From Coleophoma eucalyptorum (lineage: Eukaryota; Ascomycota; Leotiomycetes; Helotiales; Dermateaceae), in assembly GCA_026120035.1 (NCBI GenBank), contig JALRME010000001.1, positions 3,051,909 to 3,115,908 on the forward strand: a stretch of 64,000 nucleotides of DNA. Direction: 5' to 3'. Both the position numbers and the translations under genes were made by a program. Below, piece by piece: positions 46,738 through 58,264 of this stretch. Under the pieces are notes generated by a model. That model saw only the letters and a program-made list of their open reading frames with translations, was not told where the DNA came from and searched no databases. Each line of letters begins with the position of its first letter. Position 1 is the first letter of the stretch.

Positions 46738-47142
46738 ATGGGCCACCTGCTCAGCATCATCGAGAGCACAGAAGTCTTTCAAACACAAAGCCCAAAGTCC
46801 CCACAGATAGAAAGCTACCCATTACCCTCACAACCACCGCCTCCACAGCCATATAGCAACCCAGCATTCCAGCATCTCTCGGGATCGCGGTCATTCGATC
46901 CCCTCTCTATCTTCCAAGACCATAAGACCAATGCTCGCGTGGTCAACATCCTCGCTGAGCGCTATATGCAGAAGTTCGAGTATCTTGCCTTGAACTGTGG
47001 GGATTTAGAAAGCGTGCGGCAGAAGTGCCGACAGGATGTTGGATGGGTGCGTCAGAAGTTTTGGAACGAGGGTTGGGGTGAACCCGGGGATGAGGTTCTG
47101 TTGTGGTGGTTCGGAGTGCATGACGGCGAGAAGGACAATTGA
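46738..47142 (+). CDS. Small protein of unknown function
   Basis: I do not recognise it. Single exon, 134 aa, with a good start context (CCAAAATGG). It begins MGHLLSIIESTEVF, has a Pro/Gln-rich segment (about 25-45: PLPSQPPPPQPYSNP), then a charged, probably helical C-terminal half with ARVVNILAERYMQKFEY, DVGWVRQKF and LLWWFGVHDGE. No signal peptide or membrane segment. The helical part looks like real protein rather than chance frame, but there is no family evidence. Confidence 0.5.
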   Translation: MGHLLSIIESTEVFQTQSPKSPQIESYPLPSQPPPPQPYSNPAFQHLSGSRSFDPLSIFQDHKTNARVVNILAERYMQKFEYLALNCGDLESVRQKCRQDVGWVRQKFWNEGWGEPGDEVLLWWFGVHDGEKDN

Positions 47143-48302
47143 TATCGGAAGACTAAACTGGGTGGCTGTGAATGATTCTTTGGTGTTTGAGATACAGGGG
47201 AATAAATGGAGGCTGCGGTCTATTATTGTTGTATATTGAAACGCGAGGGTTTTCAGCCAAATATTCTTTCAAAACCAAGATGGTTGAGCTATGAATAGTA
47301 AAGGCGAAGAAGCAAGACATAGAAAAGCAGAGACAGGATCGGAAAGCTTTGAGGCAAAAAGTACTTTTATCGAATTCGAATGAACATGAATATCTTCAAT
47401 ATTCTGAGCGTATGCGGATGATTGTGTGAAACGGCCAACCAAGGACATCAATCTCATGATGTCATTGACTGAAGTTGCATATTTTGATTGGTTTGCCCTT
47501 CACACATCTATTGGAACATGCATGCGGAATCCTGCATTGCCTTCGGGTGTAGAGAAACGGTGCGAAACCTCTGTGCAGACGCCTGGTCCTTTTGTCTAAC
47601 GAGGAAGCCGACACTAGTCCTGTGAATTGCTTGTATAATCAAGAAACAGTACTGCAATTCATGACCAAAAATAGTACAGTTGGTCTTTCTCCTAGGATAC
47701 GTGCCTACTTTGAGAATTCCTCGACCAATTTGAGCATCCATTGCCTCGGTACAAAGAGCCCTTTCGTTGTAGCTTCCAGCTGAATTTGGAGCCTGCCCTC
47801 GCAAAAATTATAAACGAGTCTTTCTGCTAAATGAGACCAGCCACTTTTCTGACACTATTGCCATTATCAGTAAAACATGCAATCTCGGAAAGTCTAGGAC
47901 AATGAAGAAGATGCGTGTTTGTTTTCTAATGTGGGCGGAATGCTGCCTGAAAGATCCAAATGCTGCCTTTGGGGCCTGTTTGCCTACAGGATCTGTTTGC
48001 ACCAGCGATGAGAATCCAACATAAAGGCCAGAATCTACAGGTGCCTCTGCACTCTTGCTTCTATCAAAACTTACTGAACCAGAGGTTTCCCATCGCAGAG
48101 CATATTTGCATCCACCATACTGCAAGTACACAGTACTACTGGCTTTTTGCAAGCCTAGTCTGTATCGTAGGACCAGTCAGCTTCACCTCCATCAAGAGAA
48201 AAGGTGACAGGGTCAATCTCGGAATTATCCTTCAGATCTATTTCCTCTGAGGGTTAACTTCCTACTGAAGTCTTCAATTCTCTTAGGAGCACTGAGACCG
48301 AA
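47143..48302. other. Long spacer without a supported gene
   Basis: These 1160 bp have two minus-strand frames of about 100 codons (47508-47804, 47808-48152) with no start context, splice partner or recognisable content. They could be worn coding remnants. No repeat or RNA gene is evident. Confidence 0.35.
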
Positions 48303-48780
48303 ATGTCACGCAGAAAAAGAGCAGGCCGGCAGAAAGGAAATGCTACCAGCAACCAGACTCTTGCCAAGAACAACGACGGCACCAAAAAGAAACTCCAACG
48401 CGACATCGTGGCAGAGTTCGCAGAATACTTTGGAAAAGAAGAAAAGTTGGAGAATTGGCAGCGGTTCTGTCTGGACCTGGACATTGATGACGAGATTTCC
48501 AGCATCACTAAGTGCAGAAAAGTGAGTTGCTCCTATGACCCCTACCAAACTACCCAAGTCCCCTTCTGATGAATTGCCGTGACTTCAGGCCTTAAGGAGA
48601 GTTTGGGTCAACATCTATGATTTCCTGGATGCTAAGATCAACGGCGAGCCGGTCCCCAGATTCGCGGACCAGAGAGCGCTGGCAGAATACACGCGCCAAA
48701 CACGCCGGATCTATCCCAAGAAGGATGCCAAAGAAAGTGGACCAGTGAAGGAGCTGCTGGCGCATGTATTTAGGAAGTGA
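48303..48780 (+). CDS. Small basic conserved-looking fungal protein
   Basis: Two exons: 48303-48521 and 48589-48780, 136 aa; the join reads ITKCRKALRRVWVNIYDFL. A Lys/Arg-rich N-terminus (MSRRKRAGRQKG) is followed by a helical core with FAEYFGKEEKLENWQRFC, SSITKCRKAL and NIYDFLDA, then ALAEYTRQ, RIYPKKDAKE and LLAHVFRK. The pattern (hydrophobic helix, WQ-x2-C, KALR-x-VWVNI) resembles a group of uncharacterised small proteins I associate with filamentous ascomycetes, often in many copies; that memory is not checkable here. No function is known. GTGAGT donor and TTCAG acceptor support the intron. Confidence 0.68.
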
Positions 48781-49524
48781 TCGCACTGGATGCTGGGAAG
48801 ACGAATATGGAAGATCTGCTTTTGCAATGCTCCTTATTCTAGGCAGCAGGCATTTTCTCTATGGTGTTGTGTTGTAGGATTGAAGATTAGACTGTAAGCA
48901 ATCCGCGCAAATTAATGGTCATCTCCGCATACACCCTGGCTTCCATCACTGAAAAATGGGTCCAGACCGAACAAGCATAGCAGAATGAGCCTAGAACGAA
49001 GGGTCTATGGCAACACATCGGGGAAATCAGTCCATTAATAAAAGTACCAATACAAGACTTGACGCGTGAACAAAGATGAGGTCCAATGTTCGTTCTGGTT
49101 ATTCGTGTGCCTGAAGAAAGGAGGTTCGGTTAGTTTCTTGTAAGATCGCCGAGACCAATAAACACGCCAATTCTACGTCTGTTCTGGTCGCAGACCACAT
49201 TAATTCGTCCGAGTAGCAAATTTGCACATAAGTATAGTATATACAACTCACTAGAAAACACTGCTCGTACGTGTCTAGGCAGATAAGGTTTTAATTAGAG
49301 TAGTATAATAGGAGGTGATCTTTATTGGCCGTAGCCAAACTGTTTGCCAGGTATGCAGTGGAGTGGTGGAATGCCCCGCTTGCCAGTATGTGCCGCGTGC
49401 TTGTAGTATACGTTATGATGTGCACGTGAAACACTATATTAGCCCCCGTCTACCTTAGTTACATCTCATGTCATCCTTCACCAAGCACACTGCTTACGTG
49501 TAGGGGACTGGTACAATTGTTACG
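48781..49524. other. AT-rich spacer upstream of the GNAT gene
   Basis: These 744 bp are uneven in composition, with strong AT bias at about 49,200-49,320, and contain no supported gene. The GNAT promoter lies in the last part. Confidence 0.35.
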
Positions 49525-50358
49525 ATGTCGGGACAGAATGCCCCTTCAAGGGCCGTTGTGCGTCACGGCAAAGGTGAGCCCATCGCGATCTTTCATCCTT
49601 CCAATTGCTAACCTAGGGAAGAGTCTCTTCCACAGGCCATATCGCTCTATAGTTCTGTATTCAAGGATGATCCAGTCATTACATACATGCTGAATTCATT
49701 CACGACTGAAGCGCGTCTAGCATACCTGCCCAACTATTTCCGGGCTATACTGACTGCCGCCGCACTCAACAAGTCAATCATTGTCGACATTAGTGATTGG
49801 CAATGCTGTGGTTTTATGATGCCTCCGGGTGAGAAAGTTGACAACCCAATGACCTGGGTGCAGTCAGGCCTTATCCCTCTACTGTTGAGTATGGGGATCC
49901 GTGGCACCAAGGTCAGTCGCTTTCCCAAGGAATTCCAACAAGACCCTAACCTCAGCTAGAAAACCCTTTTCGAGTATACCCCATTGACTGATAAGGCGAA
50001 AGCCAGAGCCTTGGGGAAATCAAAATTTTACTACCTCTTTTTCATCGGGACGAGAGCAGATGCCAGGAAACAAGGTGGGTCACCTCATACGAGCATAATC
50101 ACGTGTTGAATGTCAGCTTATTTATTTCCAGGCCTTTCGTCAATTGTGATCAAAGATTTCCAGGCGACAGCTGCCGCTGAGAAGCTGCCAATATGGCTCG
50201 AAGCCACAACCGCCTATTCAAGAGACCTGTACATCAAGCTTGGATTTCAAGTGGTCGAAGAAATGTTTGTTGGTAAGGGGTCTTGTTCCCCAGACGGGCT
50301 ACCCTTACCCGGCGGTCCTGGGGTCAACATCTGGGGCATGATTTGGCGGCCGTCTTAG
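49525..50358 (+). CDS. GNAT-family N-acetyltransferase
   Basis: Four exons: 49525-49573, 49622-49911, 49960-50074 and 50132-50358, 226 aa. Joins read RHGKESLPQAISLYSSVF, GTKKTLFEYTPL and ARKQGLSSIVIKDF. The fold is seen in the opening SLYSSVFKDDPVITYML, the beta strand KFYYLFFIGT, and the acetyl-CoA loop RKQGLSSIVI (a weak form of R/Q-x2-G-x-G/A). The last region, LEATTAYSRDLYIKLGFQVVEEM, is the classic GNAT end (ATxxxxxxYxxxGF). The first acceptor (GGGAAG, ending at 49621) is non-ideal and the first exon less sure. The acyl acceptor is unknown. Confidence 0.8.
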
Positions 50359-50932
50359 TCCTTAATGTAGCTCCAGCACTTTTATGCTGTACATATTTCA
50401 CAGCGGAGCCGACTTCATGTACATTTAATTCTGAAAATCCTCAAAGTTGAATTAATATTAATTATCAAGCAAACTTTTCGAAAATTTCGACTCGACTATC
50501 ATTGACTGCACAGTGCAGGGATACCAATTGGTAGGGGAAGCCTTAGGGATCACTTGCCTCAACTCGACATTTTCAAAAATGACACCCTAAGTAGGATAGA
50601 ACTATAGTGCGATATCGGTTAAAGGATAAAAAAGATACCACTACCCCTAGCTAAACCATATAGCGTTAGTTTTGTCCCTTTTATAAGAGTCTAGTCTACG
50701 TTATATCGTCTAAAGTATGTCTAGTTATGACATAGGCTTTTTATGTGGCACAGGCTCTATTTTACTATACCAAGCAAGATGAATGGGACTAGACTACAGC
50801 TGCAAGATTCTTGAATAATAGTGTCCCTTTCATTCATGATATGAAGAACAATGAAATATATGCAACACTATACAAGAGCGTCCAAATATCAGTATCTTGC
50901 ACCTCAGGGCTGTGTCTTCCTATTCATCCCGA
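50359..50932. other. Strongly AT-rich spacer with worn look
   Basis: Around 50,430-50,760 the sequence is rich in TA, CTAG and TTAA-like words and holds no open frame of note. It may be an old repeat mutated by RIP, but I find no partner copy in this window. Confidence 0.35.
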
Positions 50933-52329
50933 CTAGCTCGCCTCAACTAGAAATCGCTCCTTCGCCGTTCTTACATCCTTCTCTAGATCATGCAACCAGA
51001 TCCACGGCAACCTCGCATTCGCTGTGACCATCAGTTTTTGCATATCGTTCCCGATATCCGGGTCTTGGAACATGTAGATTCCTCCAGTCTCTTCACTGGT
51101 GTCAACGACCTTCTGGGCTCTGGGCCGTCGGATATCCTCGTATATTTGGAAGGCTTTGGGGAGTTGCGAGGCTTTTTTCACCAGTGGTAAAATATTGGAA
51201 AGAACAAGTGCGTCCTCAATTGCTTGTCCTGCTCCTGCGGCTTGATGAGGCGTTGTTGCGTGGGCATTATCTCCTAGGAGGCAAATTTGAGAGGAGTAAT
51301 ATGTTGAGGTATATTTGTGATGGAAGAGTGCCCACTTTAGGGGTTTTGCAAACTAAGAGGCTGTCAGTGATACATGCTTGGATAGGTTCCTGAAAGACTA
51401 ACCTCCAAGAATTTGATCAGTCTAGGATCAGAGCCCTGAACGTCGGAAAGCATATTATCCCTCGTCACTTCCTCTGTATTTTCCGGATTGGTCCAAGTAC
51501 CCTTGTCAAGGATAAACCACACTACGTTAACAGTCTTCAGCTGTTCGACAGGATACATGGCCAGATTGCGACCATGGTCCATAAACATCTTTGCATCTCC
51601 TGCCAATGGCCCAAGAAGTTTCTGCGCTTCCTCCATAGGCAGTAGGCAACGATAGACATAAACACCAGAATACTTCGCATGGACTTCATCTGGGTACCTG
51701 GAGCCTAGGACGGCCTGTCTCGTTCTCCCTTTGATGCCGTCACAGCCAATCACAGTGTCAACCTCGATGGTCTCGCCGTCGGCAAATGTCACAAATACTT
51801 TCTCTCCCTTTTGCTCAACCCCAACGACTCGCTTACTGAATTTCACCATGTCTGCTGGAATCAGACTCTTCATGATATCTAGAAGCCCCATGCGATGTGC
51901 ACTTGTCCTTGTGAAGTGTGGAGAAGTCACCGGAGCACCGTGCCAGCCGCTATTCTCTCCCAGTCCTGGCTCGGCCATCATCGCATCGAACATATCGTTG
52001 ATCTTCTCTGGTGAGGTGTTCCCCGTACTGATTCCATCATATAGTTTTCGTAATCGCGGGTCTATCATGTCCATTGCCCGCAAGGCATTGGGTCCCAGTC
52101 CAACCCCAGCTCCAATCGCACTGAAGGCTGCTGCGGACTCGTAAATCGTGAACGAAACATTTTGTTTGAGAAGTCCAATGGCCAGAGCAAGACCACCAAT
52201 TCCGGATCCTATAATGGCAATTGAGAGAGGAGTTTCTTTGTCGCTTGGGTTTTGGTCAGAATTAGCTGTTGCGTCTGACTTCGCCGGCTCACCGAAGAGA
52301 CTGCGTATGCGATTCCATATACTAGCCAT
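50933..52329 (-). CDS. FAD-dependent monooxygenase, salicylate hydroxylase-like
   Basis: Two exons: 52329-51403 and 51352-50933, 448 aa; the join reads IKFLEFAKPLKWALFHH. FAD motifs of group A flavoprotein hydroxylases are present: GSGIGG (41-46) in AIIGSGIGGLALA, the DG motif GCDGIKGRTR, and the GD motif LLGDNAHATTPHQAAGAG. The type hydroxylates aromatic or N-heteroaromatic acids using NAD(P)H and O2, as in salicylate hydroxylase and 6-hydroxynicotinate 3-monooxygenase. The N-terminal 35 residues are a polar extension without a clear signal. It is divergent from the Zn2Cys6 regulator gene and likely under its control. Confidence 0.9.
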
Positions 52330-52953
52330 TCTGATCGATGAAAAAGGCTGACATCCTGTAGGACCAATCCTTTAGCAACTGTATAAGCTTTGTTTGTTGT
52401 CGATGCTTCCTTTGGCGCTGACGACTGATAGAAAGTGGGACTATCCTATAGCCAACCGGCTCATACAACCCGAACCACTCCGGCTAGTTTGGCCCGACCC
52501 AAGAACTGGGGAGTAGAGCATCAGACAAGAACAATCTAAGTACGAATGGCAAGTATCCTGCCGACAGCATAGTATCTGAAGACATGAACTCCTATACAAG
52601 GCTGACATACCGCCCCTGGTAAGAGATGAGCCTTCTTCAAGAAACGCAAGCACGCCAGCGGTTAACGCTTAGCGAGTCACCCCTGAGAATCGGAAGCAAA
52701 CCCGAAGAAGTTGAAATTCGGCCGACTTTATTACTATAGAAAATGATTCTGGATGTCTTATCGTGCTCCCATGGTTTAGATTGCGGGGTCGAGAGAGTGG
52801 AGCTTTATCTGGACTTCATACGATGCCCTTGATAATGGTGACATGAACAGACAAATCCGTTTTCCCTGACACACTGGCCACAATCACCATCGGTACCCTG
52901 GAACCGAGAGAATCAGCAGATACGGAACTCTTGTCGCCCTACAATTCCGAATC
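52330..52953. promoter_or_regulatory. Divergent promoter between the monooxygenase and the Zn2Cys6 regulator
   Basis: A direct repeat of CCGGCT occurs at 52457-52462 and 52481-52486, exactly 24 bp apart; the first copy is part of an AGCC-N4-GGCT inverted repeat (52451-52462). CGG-type half-sites are usual Zn2Cys6 targets, so autoregulation and control of the monooxygenase are plausible but untested. Confidence 0.45.
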
Positions 52954-55566
52954 ATGGAGAAACCTGGAAGTAGTGACGGGCGGCCTCCCAAGCGAGTCAG
53001 AGTAGCATTGGCTTGCCAGAGATGCAAGACCAGGAAGCAGAAGGTACCTGCACAAATATCACTGGGTGCTCATATGTACTGATTGTGAAATAGTGTGATG
53101 GGGTACATCCTTCTTGTTCATCATGTGCAAGGTTGGATCTCAAATGCCTGTACATTGTCAGACTAGTACCGCAAGCTGGCGAGAAGAAACTGTATATCAA
53201 AGCACTTGAGGATCGAGTCGCTGAGCTTGAGAACTACCTCGCTAATGATGGTCATGTTGGCATTGGTGATGATCACTGGAATCATCCACAAGCCCAGCGT
53301 AGAGAATCAGACTCAGAATATCAACTGGCGCCAAATGAGACTCTGGGAACTAATCCAACAAATGCAAATCCATCCTTCCCAATGTTTGGTACGAGTACAA
53401 ACTATAGAAATAGTATATCGCAGCCAAATCAGCAACAACAGCAACAAGTAGAACCAGATGATGAGGCTGACTCGCTACTAAGTGTAGTGCGAGACCTCTC
53501 ACTCAGTGCCAGTGGCCAATATGTGGGAGGGACGTCAACAATCACTATTGGGAGGGTTTTAGCGTCCGTTGTGAATAGCCACAAATCACAGAAAAGGGAT
53601 GAAGTGCATTCACATAATTCTCCGGACTATGACAACCCCAATCCAAAATCAATCTATAGTCCAAGACTAGCTGATATGATTGGACCCATGTTCGTGTCCC
53701 AAAGCGTAGCGGACCGGTTAATCCAAGGATTTCTCCGGCATATAGCGACGAGATACCCAACTGTGCATACTCCTCGGGTTTTCGAAATGCATGCGAGACG
53801 GAATAACTTACATGACGTATACGAGGAAAGTATCATGCATCTTGTGTATGCTACAGGTGGAAGGTGGCTTGAATCCGTAAGCAAGGTCACTCCTTACTGA
53901 GAATATATACTAAACTGTACCCTTGGTAGACTGGAGAGATGGGCAATTTCTATAGTGACCAACACTATGATGCTGCATTTGCAAACATGGGCAGTATTCT
54001 CGAATTTCGAGATCAGAGATCATTGAATTATCTACTGCTTATGGCCGTATATTGTACCAGAGCACCTAGAGATCCTGGAGCATGGTATATTTACCCTTAC
54101 TTCTCGTTAATGCTGACAGGAGCTGATAGTGTAATGCAGGACTTATACTGGTCTGGCTATGAGACTTTGTATTGAACTTGGGTTACATAGAAGGCAAAGA
54201 CATCGCATCTTCACAATAGAAGCTGAGTTGAATAAGCGACGGTTCTGGTCGTGTTACTTCCTCGACCGCGACGTCTCGCTTGCGTTAGGTGAGCCTTTGA
54301 AGAACAGCCTTTCTTATCTTATATATCTGCTAAGTCATACCAGGACGGCCTCCTGCAATTTCAGACAATGATATAGATGTTGAAGTATGTCCATACTGAA
54401 AAGACCCTTTATGCAACAATTGCTCACGAAACCGTACCAGCTCCCTCTCGATGTTGACGAAGCGAACGATTCCGAACTCGCCATCCAACAAGCAGCACAG
54501 CTAGCTACTGAGGTCCCTCGCAACCCATCGACAACACTAACTAGTTTTGTACATCGTGTCCGTCTAAAGAGAATAGAGTCCGAGATCCAACATCTTCTGT
54601 ATCGTGTCGACCGACCTATTAAGGCTTCAGATAGCATCATCCAGGATTTCTTGAACCAGCTCTATTCTTGGAGGGATATGCTTCCCAAAGATGCCAGTAA
54701 CTTTGATGACAAGGGAGACTTACATGTTCCCTTTGATGGGTTAGATGTCTATGTAGGTGGCATTTTTCTGCTTCAAATTGCTTCCAGGGGGGAAGGAGAT
54801 ATTTTCCAAAAAACAGAAAGGCTAACAATAAGTATAGATGGTTTCCTACCACCGCTGCATCCGCCTCCTCCTCTACCCACAACTGTCCTCTAAGCCATTG
54901 AACCTGAACTATCTAAATATATGTGCAACCTCATGCGCAGGAGTCTGTTCCGCTTACCGCCGACTGCACCATCGCATGTCCGTCGGCTTCTCAGCCCTCT
55001 CCATCCAATCCGTCTTCCTCTCAGGCCTGACCCTCTTATACTGCTACTGGCTCTCACCCAACAGCATCTCCATCAACCCACTCACAGACTGCTCGATCAT
55101 GCTCTATGTCATGACTGAGCGCTGGCCATCAGCGAGAAAGTATCGAGATGTATTCGAGCAGATCAAAGATTCTGTCACAGGATTGGTTGACCAGACGCAA
55201 GAGAGTAGGAGGGGAAGTGCCTCTTCCAATGAAAACACCAATGGGAACGGGAAAAGAAAAATTGCAGTGCCGGACGAGTTGCAGGAAGGCATTCGTGGGC
55301 TGGAAGAGCATTGGCAGGGTCCTCGAGACGGGTTTGAACACATGATTTCTCAGATGACTGGGCAGTCTTTGGGGTTTGGGGAGAATGGTACTGGAGCGTC
55401 TGTTGGGTTGGATACTGGCTCGCTCTCTTCTTCAAGTGTGCCGGGTCCTTCGATACCAGGAATTGCTGAACCGGACTGGATTACTACTTCGTCCACGCCG
55501 ATGATGCCAGGGCTAGAGGGAGGAGATGTAGAAGGTTCTTGGTGGGAGAACGTAAAGAAACTATAG
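52954..55566 (+). CDS. Zn2Cys6 transcription factor with fungal-specific regulatory domain
   Basis: Seven exons: 52954-53043, 53094-53876, 53930-54084, 54140-54288, 54344-54384, 54441-54752 and 54838-55566, 752 aa. The binuclear zinc cluster (about 21-48) is complete, with spacing C-x2-C-x6-C-x6-C-x2-C-x6-C, and intron 1 falls between its second and third cysteines. A short coiled coil follows (IKALEDRVAELENYL). The middle homology region reads LAMRLCIELGLHRRQRH, then FWSCYFLDRDVSLALGRPPAISDNDIDVELP, shown here in two parts across introns (DRDVSLALG / RPPAISDNDIDVE). The C-terminus is Ser/Gly/Pro-rich and may activate. It probably regulates neighbours, starting with the divergent monooxygenase. 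Confidence 0.88.
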
Positions 55567-55678
55567 TAGAAATTGAATAAAATTAGACTTTTAAGCACTG
55601 GAAATTTTGTATAGGGCTGATTGAAGTATAAAATAATAATGTTTATTTTTTTTTGGTTTATTTTGCATCCGGCATTGA

Positions 55679-56460
55679 TTACCAACCAGCCTCTAATTTC
55701 TTAATTGCCTCTTCTTCTGTGACCACATCGGCATATTTCGCATTCAAATCAAAGAGGTTACTGTTGTGTACCTCTGGAGTGCGATCACCACAAGCTTCAC
55801 CAACAACCTAGCACCAGGGGATATTAGTATCGTGTCCAGCCCGGAAGACCAAAAAGTCATTTAACACCCTCCCCTCCAAAAAAAGGAGGAAGAACAAGGA
55901 AAGAAAAAGAGAGGAAAACTCACCATAGGTCTAAACCCACTTTGCATCGCGTCCAGCGTCGTCGCCCTCACGCAACCACTCGTACTAACACCACAAATAA
56001 CCAGAGTATCTATACCCATAACCTGCAGTCTAGTCGCCATATCGGTACCAAAGAAGGCACTCGCATACTTCTTCACCACGATTTCATCACCCTCCTTTGG
56101 CTCCAAGCCCTCGACATATGCATTCAAGCCCCGCGCATCTCCTTCTTGCCACACAGTCAGCGACTTTGACTTATTGTAGAAGAGACCCGCGTCGGCCATT
56201 GTGGGCGACGTGTATTTAACTTCGGTCCAGATCACGGGCACGTTGGAGGAGCGAGCTGCAGCGAGGAGTCGTCGCATCGAGGCGGGGGCAGCAGCGCCTG
56301 CTGGGTTTGAGGATATGTTCAGAGGCGAGCCCGGGGTCCAGTAGGCCGTGCAGACGTCGATTATGCATAGTGCTGGGCGGGAACCCCAGCCCATGGGGTT
56401 GTTGAAGCCCGAGCCAACGTAGTTTTCTGCCGAGGGGTGGGTGTTGAGTGATTCTGCCAT
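55679..56460 (-). CDS. Isochorismatase-fold cysteine hydrolase (N-carbamoylsarcosine/maleamate amidase-like)
   Basis: Two exons: 56460-55924 and 55807-55679, 221 aa; the join reads FRPMVVGEACGDRT. The Asp-Lys-Cys triad is present: Asp35 (CIIDV), Lys130 or 131 (VVKKYASAFFGTD) and Cys163 (STSGCVRAT). SGCVRAT and GEACGDR are the family's typical end motifs, and the N-terminal extension with GWGSRPALCIIDV is closer to carbamoylsarcosine/maleamate amidases than to isochorismatases. Such enzymes release ammonia from a small amide. It converges with the regulator gene and is in the same accessory block as a monooxygenase and an isomerase-like protein. The substrate is inferred only. Confidence 0.87.
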
Positions 56461-56858
56461 GGTGGGCGAAGGTGTGCGCGCGAAGTGTGATGTTGCAGAG
56501 GAGACAACAATTGGGTTTTCTGAGGCTTGTTGAGAAGAGTTCGAGTTGTCGAGTTTGTTGTTTGGTTTGCTTGAAAGGACTAGGTGGGGGTGGGATGTTG
56601 TAGGTATGATTTAGATGCCGAAGTGGGATGGACATGTTTGCCTGTCTGCCAACCTGCCTGCCCGTTCGGATCTCCGTCGGCGCGGCGCAGATCTTCCGAT
56701 AAGGTTTGAATGGGGAGGAGAGAGTTTGAGGTACCTGAGAATAGCACATACCTATTGCAATAGCATGGACTTCTCCTAACGCCAAAGGAAGTTATGGATG
56801 GATGGATGGAGAGAACAGCTGAGGGTAACGCAAGATGAGAGAAGTGGTTTCCAATGTA
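56461..56858. promoter_or_regulatory. Promoter of the isochorismatase-fold gene, with a GGAT microsatellite
   Basis: This spacer between two minus-strand genes contains a short (GGAT)n run at about 56794-56809 and pyrimidine-rich tracts on the minus strand. No gene is supported. Confidence 0.4.
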
Positions 56859-57819
56859 CTACCTAGGATCTACCATCTTCTTCATTCTACCACTTTGCAC
56901 CATGGCCCTGATCAACTCAATGGCGACCTCGGTGCCTCTTTTCACAGAGTCCGGATCGGCCTGGACGGGAACATGCAAGAAGACTACTCGCTTGTCCTCG
57001 TCCTTCTTGGTCAGGTGTGCCAAGCTACAGTAATATATGAAATCGCAGAGGTAATGGCCCGCATCCTCTGACGGGCGCACATCGACATCCTGTTAAGAAG
57101 ATTAGACTCTGGCGAGTATTGCGCAAAGGAATATATTGCGTAGAAGAACAGAAAGGAGCAAAGAGAGGAGACTAAACTTACTGGTAGAGCAGTTCTCCAC
57201 CTCCTCCAGACATCATCAACATTCACATCCGACAAGATCTCCTTTGGCATACCAGCCCAAATCCAACCATCTCCCTCTTTCTCCCTTCTCTCATCATCTT
57301 TCAAAAGCTTTCCATCTACATCCTGCATATCATACCCATCCCGATGCCCCCTCCTCTCCACACTATAACAAACCCTGCCCGTCGCCATTCCAATGTGGAC
57401 CATATAATCAATCTTCTTTCCCCCGGCGCCCTGCTCCCAAAAAGAAGGTACAGTATCTCGCACGACTTCGTACGAGACGCGAACGGGTTCGGGATGAACA
57501 AGTATGCGAACGGGGGGCGATTCTACCAAAGTTGAGACCGCATTGGTGAGAGGATCTTTGGGCGGTGGGAGGAAGGGGGGCAGAGACTTTGCGATTTCCC
57601 ATGCCGGATTAACTGGGTATTGCGCTCGGAATGGCTGAGGGAAGCGTCAGTGATATATTTTCATGCATCCGTCTCAACAACATTGTGTTGTGCTGCTTCA
57701 TTCAAGAGAGGCGTGCTGGCACACGACCTCCAAGGGTGGGGTCTCCATACACCAAATCCAGTCACAAAGACAGTGATCTCGTCATCTTGTATGGAGATGG
57801 GCGTGTCGGTGGATCCCAT
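56859..57819 (-). CDS. Pyroglutamyl peptidase I-like (peptidase family C15)
   Basis: Three exons: 57819-57751, 57634-57182 and 57089-56859, 250 aa. Joins read VTGFGPFRAQYPVNP and TALPDVDVRPSEDAG. The family start FVTGFGPF with NP is restored only by the first splice. The catalytic set is visible: Glu in the segment after MATGRVCYSVERRG, Cys in AGHYLCDFIYY, and His in VFLHVP. Bacterial enzymes are about 215 aa; extra loops account for the difference. The enzyme removes N-terminal pyroglutamate from peptides in the cytosol. It lies in tandem with the isochorismatase-fold gene, and I see no sign of shared function. Confidence 0.88.
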
Positions 57820-58264
57820 TGTAACGAGAGGGCGATGGAGGGCAGTGTTACGGAGATATATACAAAGAGAATGGAGGAGGGGTGGAGGATGGAGGAGCGC
57901 AAAGCGTGATAAGAGAGTGTTGATTGTTATCAACCTGGGGTTAAGCTTGGGTCTACCGTAGCATGGTGCTAAGCCCAAACTAAATCCTGTTTCGACCACT
58001 TGAACCGATGCGCCCAGGCGCTTAGGTGCTGATCATTTGTTAACGATATAAATTGCTGACAAGAGAGATATCATATGAATTTGGATTGGTCGCTCTTTCA
58101 GTGCGCTTGTAGTGCTACGTCTTTTTAAAGTATTGCTCGTTCGAGTGCTAGCCATTGTATTGTCTGTTACAATGCCGGCTGTTTAATACAATAAGCCCTT
58201 CACCGCGCTTGTTTAAGTTTGGTATCCATAAAGCATTTTTTTCGCATTACCTATCCTATTCCTT
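57820..58264. other. Intergenic region, pyroglutamyl peptidase 5' end to UTP18 3' end
   Basis: These 445 bp hold the peptidase promoter and the UTP18 3' UTR. Nothing else is visible. Confidence 0.4.

Noticed and set aside
47508..48152. Two minus-strand frames of about 100 codons each
   Set aside because: No recognisable motif, poor start context, no splice signals linking them; at most worn remnants.
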